From Candidatus Acetothermia bacterium (GTDB lineage Bacteria; Bipolaricaulota; Bipolaricaulia; RBG-16-55-9; JANLFV01): a stretch of 64,000 nucleotides of DNA. Below, piece by piece: positions 50,626 through 59,103 of the stretch; position 1 is the first letter of the stretch; each line of letters opens with the position of its first letter. The position numbers and the translations under genes are program-made. The notes under the pieces were generated by a model. It searched no databases and was not told the origin of the DNA. It saw only the letters and a program-made list of their open reading frames with translations. The stretch covers positions 116,646-180,645 of the forward strand of contig JANLFV010000003.1 in the NCBI GenBank assembly GCA_024653345.1, in the 5' to 3' direction.

Positions 50626-53070
50626 ATGAGACTGGAAAGAGTCATTGAAGCAACCGAGGGACCGTTCCGGCTCGAGGCTGGGCGGCTGGCCCGCCAGGCC
50701 GACGGCTCGGTCCTGGTCACCTTCGGGGATACGAAGGTCCTGGCCACGGCCACGCGCGGGGAGGTCGAGGAGCTCGACTACTTCCCGCTGGTCGTGGACT
50801 ACGAGGAGAAGTTTTACGCCGGGGGGAAGATCCCCGGCGGGTTCTTCAAGCGTGAGGGGAAGCCCTCGGACGAGGCGGTCCTCCACGCCCGGCTGATCGA
50901 CCGCCCGATCCGACCGCTCTTCCCCTGCGGCTACTGGAACAGGGTCCATGTGGTGGCGACCGTCCTCTCGGCAGACAAGGATCGCCCGCCCGAGGTAGTG
51001 GGGATCCTCGGGGCCTCGACGGCCCTGCTGCTCAGCTCCGTCCCGTTCACCACGCCCGTGGCCGGGGTCCGGGTCGGGCGGGCCAACGGGCGGCTGATCG
51101 CCAACCCCACGGCCGCCGAGCGCGAGGCGAGCGACCTGGATATCGTCGTCGCGGGGACCGCGACGGCGGTGACCATGGTCGAGGGGACGATGAAGGAGCT
51201 CCCTGAGGGAGAAGTGATCGCGGCCCTGGAGTTCGCCCACTCCTACATCCGGGAGCTGTGCGCGTTCCAGGAGCGGTTCGTCTCCCAAGCGCAGGTGGAG
51301 AAGGTGGAAGTGGCCACCCCCGAGATCATGGAACTGAAGGAGCGGTTGAGCCGAGCGATCGGGGACCGGTTCCGCGAGCTCCGCGCGGCCCCGAACAAGC
51401 TGGCCCGCGAGGAGCTCCTCCGCACCATCAAGGAGGAGGCGCTGGCCGAGGTCCGCGCAGAGCTGGAAGGGACTGGGGCCGCGGAGGACCCTCAGCTGGA
51501 GCGGAACCTCTCCGAGGCCTTCGAGGAGTTGTTCCGGGAGTTCATCCGCCGGACGACGGTTGAGACCGGCGTGAGGATTGATAACCGCCGGCCTGAGGAG
51601 ATCCGCCCGATCTCGATCGAGGTCGGCATACTCCCGCGGGTCCACGGCTCGGCCCTCTTCACCAGGGGCGAGACCCAGAGCCTCGGGACCTGCACCTTAG
51701 GGACGACCCGCCAGGACGAGCAGATCATCGACCGGATGCTCGAGGAGGGCCGGAAGCGGTTCATGCTCCACTACAACTTCCCGCCATACTCCGTCGGGGA
51801 GGCCGGGAGGATGGGCCCCCCGAGCCGGCGGGAGATCGGCCACGGCCATCTCGCGGAGAACGCCCTCCAGGCGATCCTCCCCAGCGAGGAGGAGTTCCCC
51901 TACATCATCCGGGTCGTCTCGGAGGTCCTCGAGTCGAACGGCTCGAGCTCGATGGCCACCGTCTGCTCCTCCTCCCTGGCGATGATGGACGCCGGAGTCC
52001 CGCTCAAGGGCGCGGTGGCGGGGATCGCCCTCGGGCTGATCGAGGAGGGCCCGAAGCGCCTGATCCTCAGCGATATCGTGGGGATGGAAGACCACTACGG
52101 GGACATGGACTTCAAGGTCGCCGGGACGAGAAGGGGCGTGACGGCCTTCCAGCTCGATGTGAAGAGCGGTGGGCTGACCCGCGAGCTCCTCGAGGAGGCC
52201 CTCGCCCGGGCCCACAAGGCGCGAATGAAGATCCTGGACGAGATGGAGGCAGTCCTCCCGGCCCCCAGGCCGCGGCTCTCGCCTTACGCCCCGGTCCTGG
52301 AGGTCATCCATGTGAACCCGGACAAGCTCGGCCTGATCATCGGCCCGGGCGGGCGGACGATCCGCGGGATCATCGACAGGACCGAGACGGAGATCGACAT
52401 CGAGGACGACGGGACGGTCCGGATCTCCGGGCCGAACCGGCAGGCCGTCGCGGAGGCGATCGCCACGATCGAGGAGCTGACCGAGGAGCTGGAGGTCGGG
52501 AAGCGCTACCGCGGGAAGGTCACGAGGATCGAGCGCTACGGGGCCTTCGTCAAGCTCCCCAGCGGGGTCCGCGGGCTGATCCATGTCTCCGACCTCGCGA
52601 ACGGCTATGTGAAGAACGTCGAGGACATCGTCAAGCTCGGCGATGAGGTTACGGTCGAGGTGATCGCGATCAACGAGCTGGGCCGGCCCGACTTCCGCCG
52701 CGTCCCGGAGGAGGGGGAGGAGGCCCGGCCCGTGCCGCAGCGGCGCGAGGCCCAGCGGCCTCGCCGGGGCGGGCGGAGGAATGAGCAGGCGGCCGCACCC
52801 GCAGCACCGCCGCGGAAGAAGGAGCTCCAGGCCGGAGATGTCCTGACCGGGACGGTGAAGAACCTCGCCGAGTTCGGGGCGTTCGTCGAGCTGGACGACG
52901 GGGCCGGGGTCGGGCTGATCCACATCTCCGAGCTCTCCGACGAGTATGTGAAGCGCGTCGAGGACGTGGTCCGCCCGGGCGAGCGCGTGGCCGTCAAGGT
53001 CCTCAAGATCGACAACCGCGGCCGGATCTACCTCAAGCGGCTGGCCCGCGCGGACATCAAGGTCTCTTAG
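50626..53070 (+). CDS. pnp: Polynucleotide phosphorylase with duplicated S1 domain
   Basis: 814 residues, about 100 longer than usual. Two RNase PH domains flank the alpha-helical domain, and the second has the active-site stretch SDIVGMEDHYGDMDFKVAGT. KH domain at about 555-615 (LGLIIGPGGRTIRGI). The first S1 domain is at about 622-695 (GKVTRIERYGAFVKLPSGVRGLIH...). An Arg/Pro/Gly-rich linker leads to a second S1 domain at about 740-810 (GTVKNLAEFGAFVELDDGAGVGLIH). Standard PNPase has one S1. It degrades RNA phosphorolytically. Confidence 0.95.
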   Translation: MRLERVIEATEGPFRLEAGRLARQADGSVLVTFGDTKVLATATRGEVEELDYFPLVVDYEEKFYAGGKIPGGFFKREGKPSDEAVLHARLIDRPIRPLFPCGYWNRVHVVATVLSADKDRPPEVVGILGASTALLLSSVPFTTPVAGVRVGRANGRLIANPTAAEREASDLDIVVAGTATAVTMVEGTMKELPEGEVIAALEFAHSYIRELCAFQERFVSQAQVEKVEVATPEIMELKERLSRAIGDRFRELRAAPNKLAREELLRTIKEEALAEVRAELEGTGAAEDPQLERNLSEAFEELFREFIRRTTVETGVRIDNRRPEEIRPISIEVGILPRVHGSALFTRGETQSLGTCTLGTTRQDEQIIDRMLEEGRKRFMLHYNFPPYSVGEAGRMGPPSRREIGHGHLAENALQAILPSEEEFPYIIRVVSEVLESNGSSSMATVCSSSLAMMDAGVPLKGAVAGIALGLIEEGPKRLILSDIVGMEDHYGDMDFKVAGTRRGVTAFQLDVKSGGLTRELLEEALARAHKARMKILDEMEAVLPAPRPRLSPYAPVLEVIHVNPDKLGLIIGPGGRTIRGIIDRTETEIDIEDDGTVRISGPNRQAVAEAIATIEELTEELEVGKRYRGKVTRIERYGAFVKLPSGVRGLIHVSDLANGYVKNVEDIVKLGDEVTVEVIAINELGRPDFRRVPEEGEEARPVPQRREAQRPRRGGRRNEQAAAPAAPPRKKELQAGDVLTGTVKNLAEFGAFVELDDGAGVGLIHISELSDEYVKRVEDVVRPGERVAVKVLKIDNRGRIYLKRLARADIKVS

Positions 53071-54333
53071 GTGAAGGAGCTCTATCCGGGCTGCTCGAGA
53101 GGTGAGCTGGCGAACGGGCTGGTGGTGATCGCCGAGACCCGCGACCGGCGGCCCCTCTCTCTGGGCCTTTGGGTCCGGGCCGGGAGCCGGGACGAGCCGG
53201 AGGAGCGGGCCGGCGCGGCCCACTTCCTCGAGCACCTCCTCTTCAAGGGGACTGCGAACCGGACGGCCTTCCAGATCGCGGAGGAGATCGACTCCCTCGG
53301 CGGGGTGGTCAACGGCGCCACCCACGAGGAATACACGCTCCTCTATGTCAATGTCCTCTCGGAGCACCTCGAGCGGGCGCTTGACATCCTCGCCGACCTC
53401 GTCCGGAACCCGCTCCTCCGCGAGGCGGACATCGAGCGGGAGAAGGGCGTGGTCCTCGAGGAGATCCGGATGGTCGAGGACAACCCCCAGGAGAAGATCT
53501 TCGACCTGTTCATCGAGCGGAGCTGGAAGGATCGCCACCCCCTCAGCCGGCCGGTCCTGGGGAGGGCGGAGACGGTCAAGCGGCTCTCCCGGGCCGACCT
53601 GCTCGAGCAGTTCGCGCTCTACGCCCCTACGAACATGGTCCTCGTGGGGGTCGGGGGGATCGAGTTCGGCCAGCTCGCGGAGCTGGCGGAGAAGAAGTTG
53701 GGTGACTCCACGAAGCGGGCCGCCCCGCCGGAGCGGCGGCCGCCCGCGCCCCAGCGTCACTTCCACCTCGAGGACCGCGACTCTCAGCAGGCCCACCTCT
53801 GCCTCGGCGCGGAGGGGCTGGCACGGGCCGACGAGCGCCGCTATGCCCTCGAGGTGATGAACGCGATCCTGGGGAGCGGGATGAGCTCCCGGCTCTTCAA
53901 GCGGATCCGCGAGGAGCTCGGCCTGGCCTACGCCGTCTTCAGTATGCCCAACTACTACCTCGACAGCGGCCTCTTCCTCATCTACATCGGGACCGAGCCG
54001 CGCAATGCCCCGCGGACGGTCGAGATCGCCCTCGAGGAGGTCGAGCGCCTCCGGCGGGAGCCGGTGAGCCCGGAGCGCTTGAAGCTGGCCAAGGAGAAGC
54101 TGAAGGGGAACCTCCTCCTCGGCCTGGAGAGCAGCCAGGCAAGGATGGTCCGCCTCGGCCTAGGCGAGCTATACGACCTCCACATGGCCACAGAGGATGT
54201 GATCGCCCGGATCGAGAGCGTGACCGCCGCCGATGTGCAGGAGGTGGCCTGCGAGACCTTCGCCCGGCCGCTCTCGCTCACGGCCCTCGGGCCGGAGAAG
54301 CCGCTCCGGGAGCTGGAGAGATTCTTCAGCTAG
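53071..54333 (+). CDS. M16 family zinc peptidase (processing peptidase-like)
   Basis: 420 residues from GTG directly after the pnp stop. The inverted zinc motif HFLEH is at about 51-55 with the downstream Glu in EEIRMVEDNPQE. The C-terminal half has GSGMSSRLFKRIREELGLAY, the non-catalytic M16 domain signature. Homologues commonly follow pnp. Cytoplasmic or periplasmic; no signal peptide visible. Confidence 0.92.
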   Translation: MKELYPGCSRGELANGLVVIAETRDRRPLSLGLWVRAGSRDEPEERAGAAHFLEHLLFKGTANRTAFQIAEEIDSLGGVVNGATHEEYTLLYVNVLSEHLERALDILADLVRNPLLREADIEREKGVVLEEIRMVEDNPQEKIFDLFIERSWKDRHPLSRPVLGRAETVKRLSRADLLEQFALYAPTNMVLVGVGGIEFGQLAELAEKKLGDSTKRAAPPERRPPAPQRHFHLEDRDSQQAHLCLGAEGLARADERRYALEVMNAILGSGMSSRLFKRIREELGLAYAVFSMPNYYLDSGLFLIYIGTEPRNAPRTVEIALEEVERLRREPVSPERLKLAKEKLKGNLLLGLESSQARMVRLGLGELYDLHMATEDVIARIESVTAADVQEVACETFARPLSLTALGPEKPLRELERFFS

Positions 54334-54736
54334 ATGGGCGACTGCATCTTCTGCCGCCCGCCGCGAGGCCGAGGGCCACATCGTCTACGAGAACGAGCGC
54401 GCGCTCGCCTTCCTCGACATCAACCCCCTCACGCGCGGCCATACTCTAGTCATTCCCAAGGAACACTACCCCGATCTATTCGGGATTCCGCCGGAGGATT
54501 GGCAGGCCGTGGCCCGCGCGGGCCAGCGGGTGGCACGGGCGATCCTGAAGGGCTTGGGGGCCGAGGGGCTCAACCTCCTCCAATCGAACGGCCCGCTCGC
54601 GGGCCAGGAGGTCTTCCACTTCCATCTCCACCTCATCCCCCGCTACCGGGGCGACGGCCTCCGCCTCGGCCACCCCAGCTTCTACGAAGAGAAGGACTTC
54701 CCCGGCACGGCCCGGAGGATCAGAGAAGCGCTGTAG
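54334..54736 (+). pseudogene. HIT family hydrolase, frameshifted near the N-terminus
   Basis: MGDCIFCR, the classical HIT start with the first zinc cysteines, is read from the ATG at 54334. The rest (REAEGHIVYENERALAFLDINP to the end) is in the +1-shifted frame from about 54359. Removing one base or adding two near 54358 restores a normal ~135-residue protein. The catalytic HFHLHLIPR triad is intact in the second frame. It is the last gene of the mtaD-rpsO-pnp operon. The C-rich run at 54355-54362 could also produce a sequencing indel, so I keep pseudogene as tentative. Confidence 0.7.
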
Positions 54737-54773
54737 CATATAATCGAGCGCAGCCTGCGACGAGCCACTCGGG

Positions 54774-54801
54774 TTGACCCTCGCTCCCCAGGGGCTATAC
54801 T
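54774..54801 (+). promoter_or_regulatory. Promoter of cas6 and following genes
   Basis: TTGACC (54774-54779), 16-base spacer, TATACT (54796-54801), 25 bases before the cas6 ATG. GGGGAGGAAGGGG lies between. Confidence 0.6.
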
Positions 54802-54826
54802 TTTGGGGAGGAAGGGGCGAGCAGGG

Positions 54827-55590
54827 ATGAGGATCGCGATCGAACTGGCCTCAGCCGAAGCCGATGGCACACTCAGCCTCCCCCTCCAATACAACAGCGA
54901 GGTCCAGGGGCTGATCCACAAGAACGTCGATAAAGTTCTGGCTAACCGAATCCACGACCAGGGGACACCTCTGGGGAAGCGGCAGTTCCGCTTCTTCACC
55001 TTCAGCCGCCTCTCGGGGAAGTATCGAATTGATGGCGATCTCATCGAGTTCTCCGGGCCGGTCCGGCTCCGCATCGGTTCGGTCCACGAGGAGCTCCTCG
55101 AATCGCTGGCCCTCCACCTGCTGCGGGAGCCGCTGGTTCAGCTAGGGAAGGAGGAGTGCGAGGTGCGGAGGCTCGAGGTCGAGCCGCTCCCCAGGATCTT
55201 GCGGCCGACGGTGGTCCGGACGCTCTCCCCGATCACGGCCTACCGGACCCTCTATACGGCCGAGGGCCGGAGGAAGACCTACTATTTCAATCCCTCGAAG
55301 GGGAATGGGAGGAGCTGCTCTTGGCGAACCTCCGAAGGAAGGCTTCAGCCCTCGGCTGGGGGAAGGAGCGGCTGGCAGCCCTCGAGGGGGCGCGGATTGG
55401 ACCTTTTCGGGTGGGGAAGCAGGACCTGCGGGTCCTGGAGTATCGCGGGACGGTGATCAAGGGCTGGACCGGCCTCTATGAACTGGACCTCCCGGAGCCG
55501 TTCTTCTTATTGGCTTATGACTCCGGGCTGGGGTCGAAGAACAGCCAGGGGTTCGGGATGGTGGAGGTGGTCGATGCCCAGAAGGCATGA
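54827..55590 (+). pseudogene. cas6: Cas6 crRNA endonuclease, single frameshift
   Basis: Start ATG at 54827. The N-terminal ferredoxin-like half (LPLQYNSEVQGLIHKNV, FRFFTFSRL, GPVRLRIGS) and the C-terminal half with the glycine-rich loop GLGSKNSQGFG are both clear. They lie in different frames. The break falls at the GGGG run 55300-55303, where one extra G restores FNPSKGEWEELLL and a 254-residue Cas6. Upstream of the shift the frame runs on to 55456 with unrelated sequence. Cas6 cuts the pre-crRNA repeat. The lesion could be real, a homopolymer sequencing error or, less likely, programmed frameshifting. The 3' end overlaps the HEPN gene. Confidence 0.75.
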
Positions 55591-55960
55591 GGACTGGCTG
55601 AGGCAGGCGAAGCGGAAGCTCGATTCGGCTCGCTGGGATCTCCAAGGGGCCTTTTATGAGGACGCCTGTTTCTCCGCCCATCAAGCGGCGGAGTTAGCGG
55701 CCAAGGCGCTCTTGGAGAGCCAGGGTCGGGTCGAGACCGGCCATTCGGTGCAGGCTCTATTGAAGAAAGCGGGCGTCTCTGAGGCGAGACTCCTGGGCGG
55801 AGGGCGGACCCTCGACCGCTATTACATCCCCACGCGCTACCCCAATGGGTTCCCTTCAGGAGCGCCGATGGATTACTACGATGAGCCGACGGCTCAGGAG
55901 GCGATCGAGCTTGCAGCGCGTATTGTCGAGTTCGTTGAGCAGCAGATTGCCGGACTATGA
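55574..55960 (+). CDS. HEPN domain protein (toxin-like)
   Basis: 128 residues from the ATG at 55574. The COG2250-type HEPN pattern is clear: W-LRQAKRKLDSARWDL, then DACFSAHQAAELAAKALLE, a GHSVQALL turn and a C-terminal helix. HEPN proteins paired with minimal nucleotidyltransferases form toxin-antitoxin modules. Starts inside the cas6 3' end and overlaps the MNT gene, so the pair is translationally coupled. Confidence 0.82.
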   Translation: MPRRHEDWLRQAKRKLDSARWDLQGAFYEDACFSAHQAAELAAKALLESQGRVETGHSVQALLKKAGVSEARLLGGGRTLDRYYIPTRYPNGFPSGAPMDYYDEPTAQEAIELAARIVEFVEQQIAGL

Positions 55961-56366
55961 ACACCTGGAGACGCTGGTCTCATTCGTTGAGCGGGCTCAG
56001 GAGAAGCTTCATCCGGCTGCTCTCATCCTCTTCGGCTCACTGACGAAAGGGAACTACTATCTTGACAGCGATGCCGACATCTGTGTGATTCTCGCGCAGC
56101 CGGAGGTGAGCTGGGGCGAAGGCTACAAGCAGGTGGCACCGTTTGATCCCGAGGGCGTAGTCCAACCGCTGGTCTACGGGACAGAGCAGTTTCTGAAGAT
56201 GGTGCGGGATGCCAACGGTCTGGCCTTGGAGGTCTGTCATGACGGCTGGGTCCTGGCAGGCGATGAGGGCTACATCCAGCGCCTCGAGGAAGCTTTCGCG
56301 GAAGCGAAGCGACACTTCGGCCTGGAGAAGACCGAAAGCGGGTGGCTGATGCGGAAGGAGGGGTGA
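55947..56366 (+). CDS. Minimal nucleotidyltransferase (MNT), antitoxin-like
   Basis: About 139 residues. The nucleotidyltransferase core FGSLTKGNYYLDSDADICV (GSx10DxD) is intact. No ATG is available near the N-terminus; TTG at 55947 gives LPDYEHLETLV, with TTG at 55935 or 55923 as alternatives. It overlaps the HEPN gene and in known HEPN-MNT modules adenylylates the HEPN toxin to silence it. Confidence 0.8.
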   Translation: MPDYEHLETLVSFVERAQEKLHPAALILFGSLTKGNYYLDSDADICVILAQPEVSWGEGYKQVAPFDPEGVVQPLVYGTEQFLKMVRDANGLALEVCHDGWVLAGDEGYIQRLEEAFAEAKRHFGLEKTESGWLMRKEG

Positions 56367-56368
56367 TT

Positions 56369-56602
56369 ATGCAGATCCAGGGGCTGGATCGGATCACCTT
56401 CGATCCGCAGATCATGGGCGGGAGGGCCTGCAGCCGCGGGATGCCGATCACCGCCTCACTCATCCTGAACCTGGTGGTCAACGGGATGACCAGCGAAGAG
56501 ATCATCCGGGAGTATCCAGACCTTGAGCTGGAGGACATCCGGCAAGCGTTGAAATACGCGGCCTGGTTGGCCGAGGATCGTCTCTACGAGGTGAAGGTCT
56601 AG
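56369..56602 (+). CDS. DUF433 antitoxin-like protein
   Basis: 77 residues from the ATG at 56369. ITFDPQIMGGRACSRGMPIT followed by VVNGMTSEEIIREYPDLELEDI is the DUF433 helix-turn-helix signature. Usually pairs with a DUF5615 PIN-like toxin, which is the next gene, 2 bases away. Confidence 0.88.
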   Translation: MQIQGLDRITFDPQIMGGRACSRGMPITASLILNLVVNGMTSEEIIREYPDLELEDIRQALKYAAWLAEDRLYEVKV

Positions 56603-56604
56603 GG

Positions 56605-56841
56605 GTGAAGTTCCTAGCGGATATGGGGATTCCAATGGGCAGCGTGGCGCACTTGCGTCGGCTGGGCTATAACATCGCCCACTTGCGCGAGCAGGGACTG
56701 CAGAGGTTGCTCGACCCCGAAATCCTAGAGAAGGCCCGTGATGAGGGGCGGGTGTTGCAGCAAGCGGCGACTGGCCTGGCTCAAGGGGCAACTGTATCCG
56801 TGCGCGAGGGCCAGATCCGCGTGCGCACGCTGCCGATCTAA
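56605..56841 (+). CDS. DUF5615 PIN-like protein, internally shortened
   Basis: 78 residues from GTG. The N-terminus MKFLADMGIPMGSVAHLRRLGYNIAHLREQGL and the C-terminus ATVSVREGQIRVRTLPI are both recognisable. Between EGRVL and QGATVSV about 35-40 residues are missing compared with the usual ~115, including the LLTxDxDF segment that carries an active-site acid. The N-terminal acidic pair is also altered (ADMG instead of ADEN). Probably an inactivated toxin left with its DUF433 partner. Confidence 0.75.
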   Translation: MKFLADMGIPMGSVAHLRRLGYNIAHLREQGLQRLLDPEILEKARDEGRVLQQAATGLAQGATVSVREGQIRVRTLPI

Positions 56842-56855
56842 GAGGCGATAGCAGC

Positions 56856-57680
56856 ATGAGGCTCGCCAAACTCACCGAGGCGGAGATCAAGCGGCGGTGC
56901 GACGAGCAGGTCTGGCAGCGTGGGGAGGACTATTATCGCTCCGGGCGGGTCCGGCGCTGCCTGAAGAGTGCGCGCGGTCTCCAGGCCCAAGTCCACGGCA
57001 CGACGGTCTACGATGTGCGCATCACCGAACGCCGGGGGAAGCTGATCGCGATCTGCACCTGCCCCTTCGCCCAGAGCTGGGAGGGCTACTGCAAGCATAT
57101 CGTCGCGACGCTCTTGGCCTGGCTCGAAGAACCGGAGCGCTTTGTCTCCACCGAGGGCTTTCAAGGGACGCTCAAGAAGAAGACGAAAGGCGAGCTGGTC
57201 GAGATCCTGAGCCGGATCTGTGAGGCCTATCCCCGGATCGCTCAGGACTTTCTCGGGGTCGGCGAGCGGGAGTTCAATCCTCGGGCAGCGGTGGAGGAGG
57301 TCTTGGAAGCGTCTTTGGATGAATGCACTCCCCCGGAGCTGATGCGCCGGCTGGAGCCGATCGCTTCGCGGGCGGAGGCTGCCCTCGCCCGAGGCGATGC
57401 GGAGCTGGCCCGCCGGGTCTACTACGAGCTGATCTTGGGGTGTTTGGCTGTCGACGAAGAATATGGCAGCACCGAGATCTTTCCCGCGAACCTGGTCTAT
57501 ACCTACGCCCAGGGGTATCAGGAGGCCGTGGAGGCCGACCCCGCGCGGGCGGAGAAGGCGGCGGTGATCCTGGAGGAGATCGCCCGGATGGAGAAGAGCG
57601 AGCTGGTCGAGCTCGAGGGGGTCTACTTCGACGAGCTCCGCAGGCTGCTTGGGCGAGCGGAGAAGAAGAGGGCAAGTTGA
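56856..57680 (+). CDS. SWIM zinc-finger protein
   Basis: 274 residues. The SWIM motif CxCx(n)CxH is at about 69-83 (CTCPFAQSWEGYCKH). The rest is helical and charged, with no catalytic domain I recognise. SWIM domains mediate nucleic-acid or protein contacts. It sits at the end of the toxin-antitoxin island, 14 bases after the DUF5615 gene. Confidence 0.82.
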   Translation: MRLAKLTEAEIKRRCDEQVWQRGEDYYRSGRVRRCLKSARGLQAQVHGTTVYDVRITERRGKLIAICTCPFAQSWEGYCKHIVATLLAWLEEPERFVSTEGFQGTLKKKTKGELVEILSRICEAYPRIAQDFLGVGEREFNPRAAVEEVLEASLDECTPPELMRRLEPIASRAEAALARGDAELARRVYYELILGCLAVDEEYGSTEIFPANLVYTYAQGYQEAVEADPARAEKAAVILEEIARMEKSELVELEGVYFDELRRLLGRAEKKRAS

Positions 57681-57712
57681 GGGCCGGGTTGGGAGAATTA
57701 GCATCGCAGACC

Positions 57713-57741
57713 TTGGCATACTTGTGGTCAGCGACTATAAT
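57713..57741 (+). promoter_or_regulatory. Strong promoter upstream of cas8
   Basis: TTGGCA (57713-57718), 17 bases, TATAAT (57736-57741). Transcription would start near 57748 and read the HicB-like fragment, then cas8. Confidence 0.7.
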
Positions 57742-57769
57742 GGGATACCAGGGAGGCGATCCTTGGAGG

Positions 57770-57844
57770 ATGAAGCCACTGGAAGTGGACGGGCTGGTCT
57801 GGCAGGAGGGCCGGGTCTTCGCCTTCCTCAACACCTGGCTTTGA
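57770..57844 (+). pseudogene. HicB-like antitoxin N-terminal remnant
   Basis: A 24-codon frame, MKPLEVDGLVWQEGRVFAF plus five residues and a stop. The opening matches the first strand pair of HicB/UPF0150 antitoxins (M-x-L-x-V-x-x-L-V-W-x-E). The rest of that family is absent downstream, so this looks like a deletion relic. Short, so low confidence. Confidence 0.35.
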
Positions 57845-57897
57845 AATAAACCTCATGACCGCTCCTGTTGCGAAAGAAGTGAATGGCAGGTGCAATG

Positions 57898-59085
57898 ATG
57901 AGTGAGGTGCATCTGACCGGGCAACCTTTCATCGACGCAGGATTAGCAGCCCTGCTGAGCGCAGGGAAGGTTGATCGTTTGGAAGAGCTGTCCGCAGAGA
58001 GACTGGCCCAAGCATGTGAGGAACTCCAACGTGTCCTCCTCAGCGACCAAGCGCTGGGCATCGGTGTAGCAAAGTCGTTTGCCAAAGGGACGATGTCTCA
58101 GCTCTTCCCCAATAGCGAATTGGTCAGCCCTTCCAACTGGAAGGGCGAAACCGTGGAAGAAAAAGCCGAGAGCGTCCGCCGGAAGTTTCGTGAGGCACTT
58201 GTATCAGATCTGCAGAAGGCGCGAGCATCTCTACAAGCTGAGGACGGCGAGGAGGTCTGCTTTGCCTGCGGTGAACGCCGCCCGGCTGCGGCGATGGCGA
58301 CTGTGAGAAAGGCCAATATGCCTTTACTGGAAGGCATCGTCAATTTCTATCCTGCCTTCGCTTATGGCGTGCGCATCTGCGGCTTATGCGCGCTGGCGGT
58401 GCGATTCTTCCCGATGTCCGTTATGCGCACCGGCGTCTATAACCGCCTCTGGTTCTTGCATACGCAAGCACTTCCCATCGCCACTGCTGTTGCGCAAACC
58501 TACGGATGGGAGCATTTCAACCGTGCCATCGCTGCCAACGAATCCCTGGACTTCTTCGGCGCTTGGGCAACGGCAGGCAATGCAGGAACGGTGCTCTACT
58601 TGCTTTTTGAGTTACTGGAGCGCTTCGGTGACCAACTTCGCGGTGTTTGCCAAAATCCATTGCCGACCACGGCGTATCTTTTCCGCAACGACAACCGGGG
58701 CGGCTTCGTGCAGGCGTTGCCAATTCCTCATGAGCTAATGCCGTTCCTGGCAAAGTTGCAGGTTGCCTCGTCTAGTGCCTATCGGCGCCTCTGGTTTGAG
58801 CTGCTGCAAGTGCCCAGTGGCTTGGCAGAGAAAGAGCGGAAGGCGCGTATCGGGTTCGTTCAGTCTGTCGCCCAGAGGGTCTTAGACAGCCGTTCAATCA
58901 TTAATGAGTGCCTTGACGATGCCGCGCTTAGATTGCGTGGCGGTTGGGTCGGCCATCGCCTTTATCTCCAGGAGGTACGCAGGATGGCAACAGAGAAACT
59001 GGCTATTTTGGAGCAGCTGGGCATCTCTCTTGCCCAGAGCGCCGATGTCAAGAAGCATGTCAACGAGCTGCGAGCGGCACGTTGA
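57898..59085 (+). CDS. cas8b: Cas8b1/Cst1 large subunit, N-terminal part (ends at in-frame TGA)
   Basis: 395 residues from the ATG at 57898 (AGGTG five bases upstream; in-frame ATGs at 57883 and 57895 are alternatives). It opens LTGQPFIDAGLAALLSAG and has the CxxC-CxxC zinc motif of the Cst1 family (CFACGERRP and CGLCALA). The frame is stopped by TGA at 59083-59085 but reopens in the same frame as NELYGILLSYVRQGWLKHEEF. Cst1 proteins are ~500-600 residues, so this is a full-length gene interrupted by one stop, or a large/small subunit split. Base composition is less GC-rich than host genes. Confidence 0.85.
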   Translation: MSEVHLTGQPFIDAGLAALLSAGKVDRLEELSAERLAQACEELQRVLLSDQALGIGVAKSFAKGTMSQLFPNSELVSPSNWKGETVEEKAESVRRKFREALVSDLQKARASLQAEDGEEVCFACGERRPAAAMATVRKANMPLLEGIVNFYPAFAYGVRICGLCALAVRFFPMSVMRTGVYNRLWFLHTQALPIATAVAQTYGWEHFNRAIAANESLDFFGAWATAGNAGTVLYLLFELLERFGDQLRGVCQNPLPTTAYLFRNDNRGGFVQALPIPHELMPFLAKLQVASSSAYRRLWFELLQVPSGLAEKERKARIGFVQSVAQRVLDSRSIINECLDDAALRLRGGWVGHRLYLQEVRRMATEKLAILEQLGISLAQSADVKKHVNELRAAR

Positions 59086-59103
59086 AATGAGCTTTATGGC
59101 ATA

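Noticed and set aside
51697-53796. 699-codon minus-strand frame across pnp and the M16 gene
   Set aside because: It is the high-GC antisense shadow of two certain genes. The same applies to long antisense frames at 4850-6175, 14358-15923, 18614-19888 and 23079-24305.
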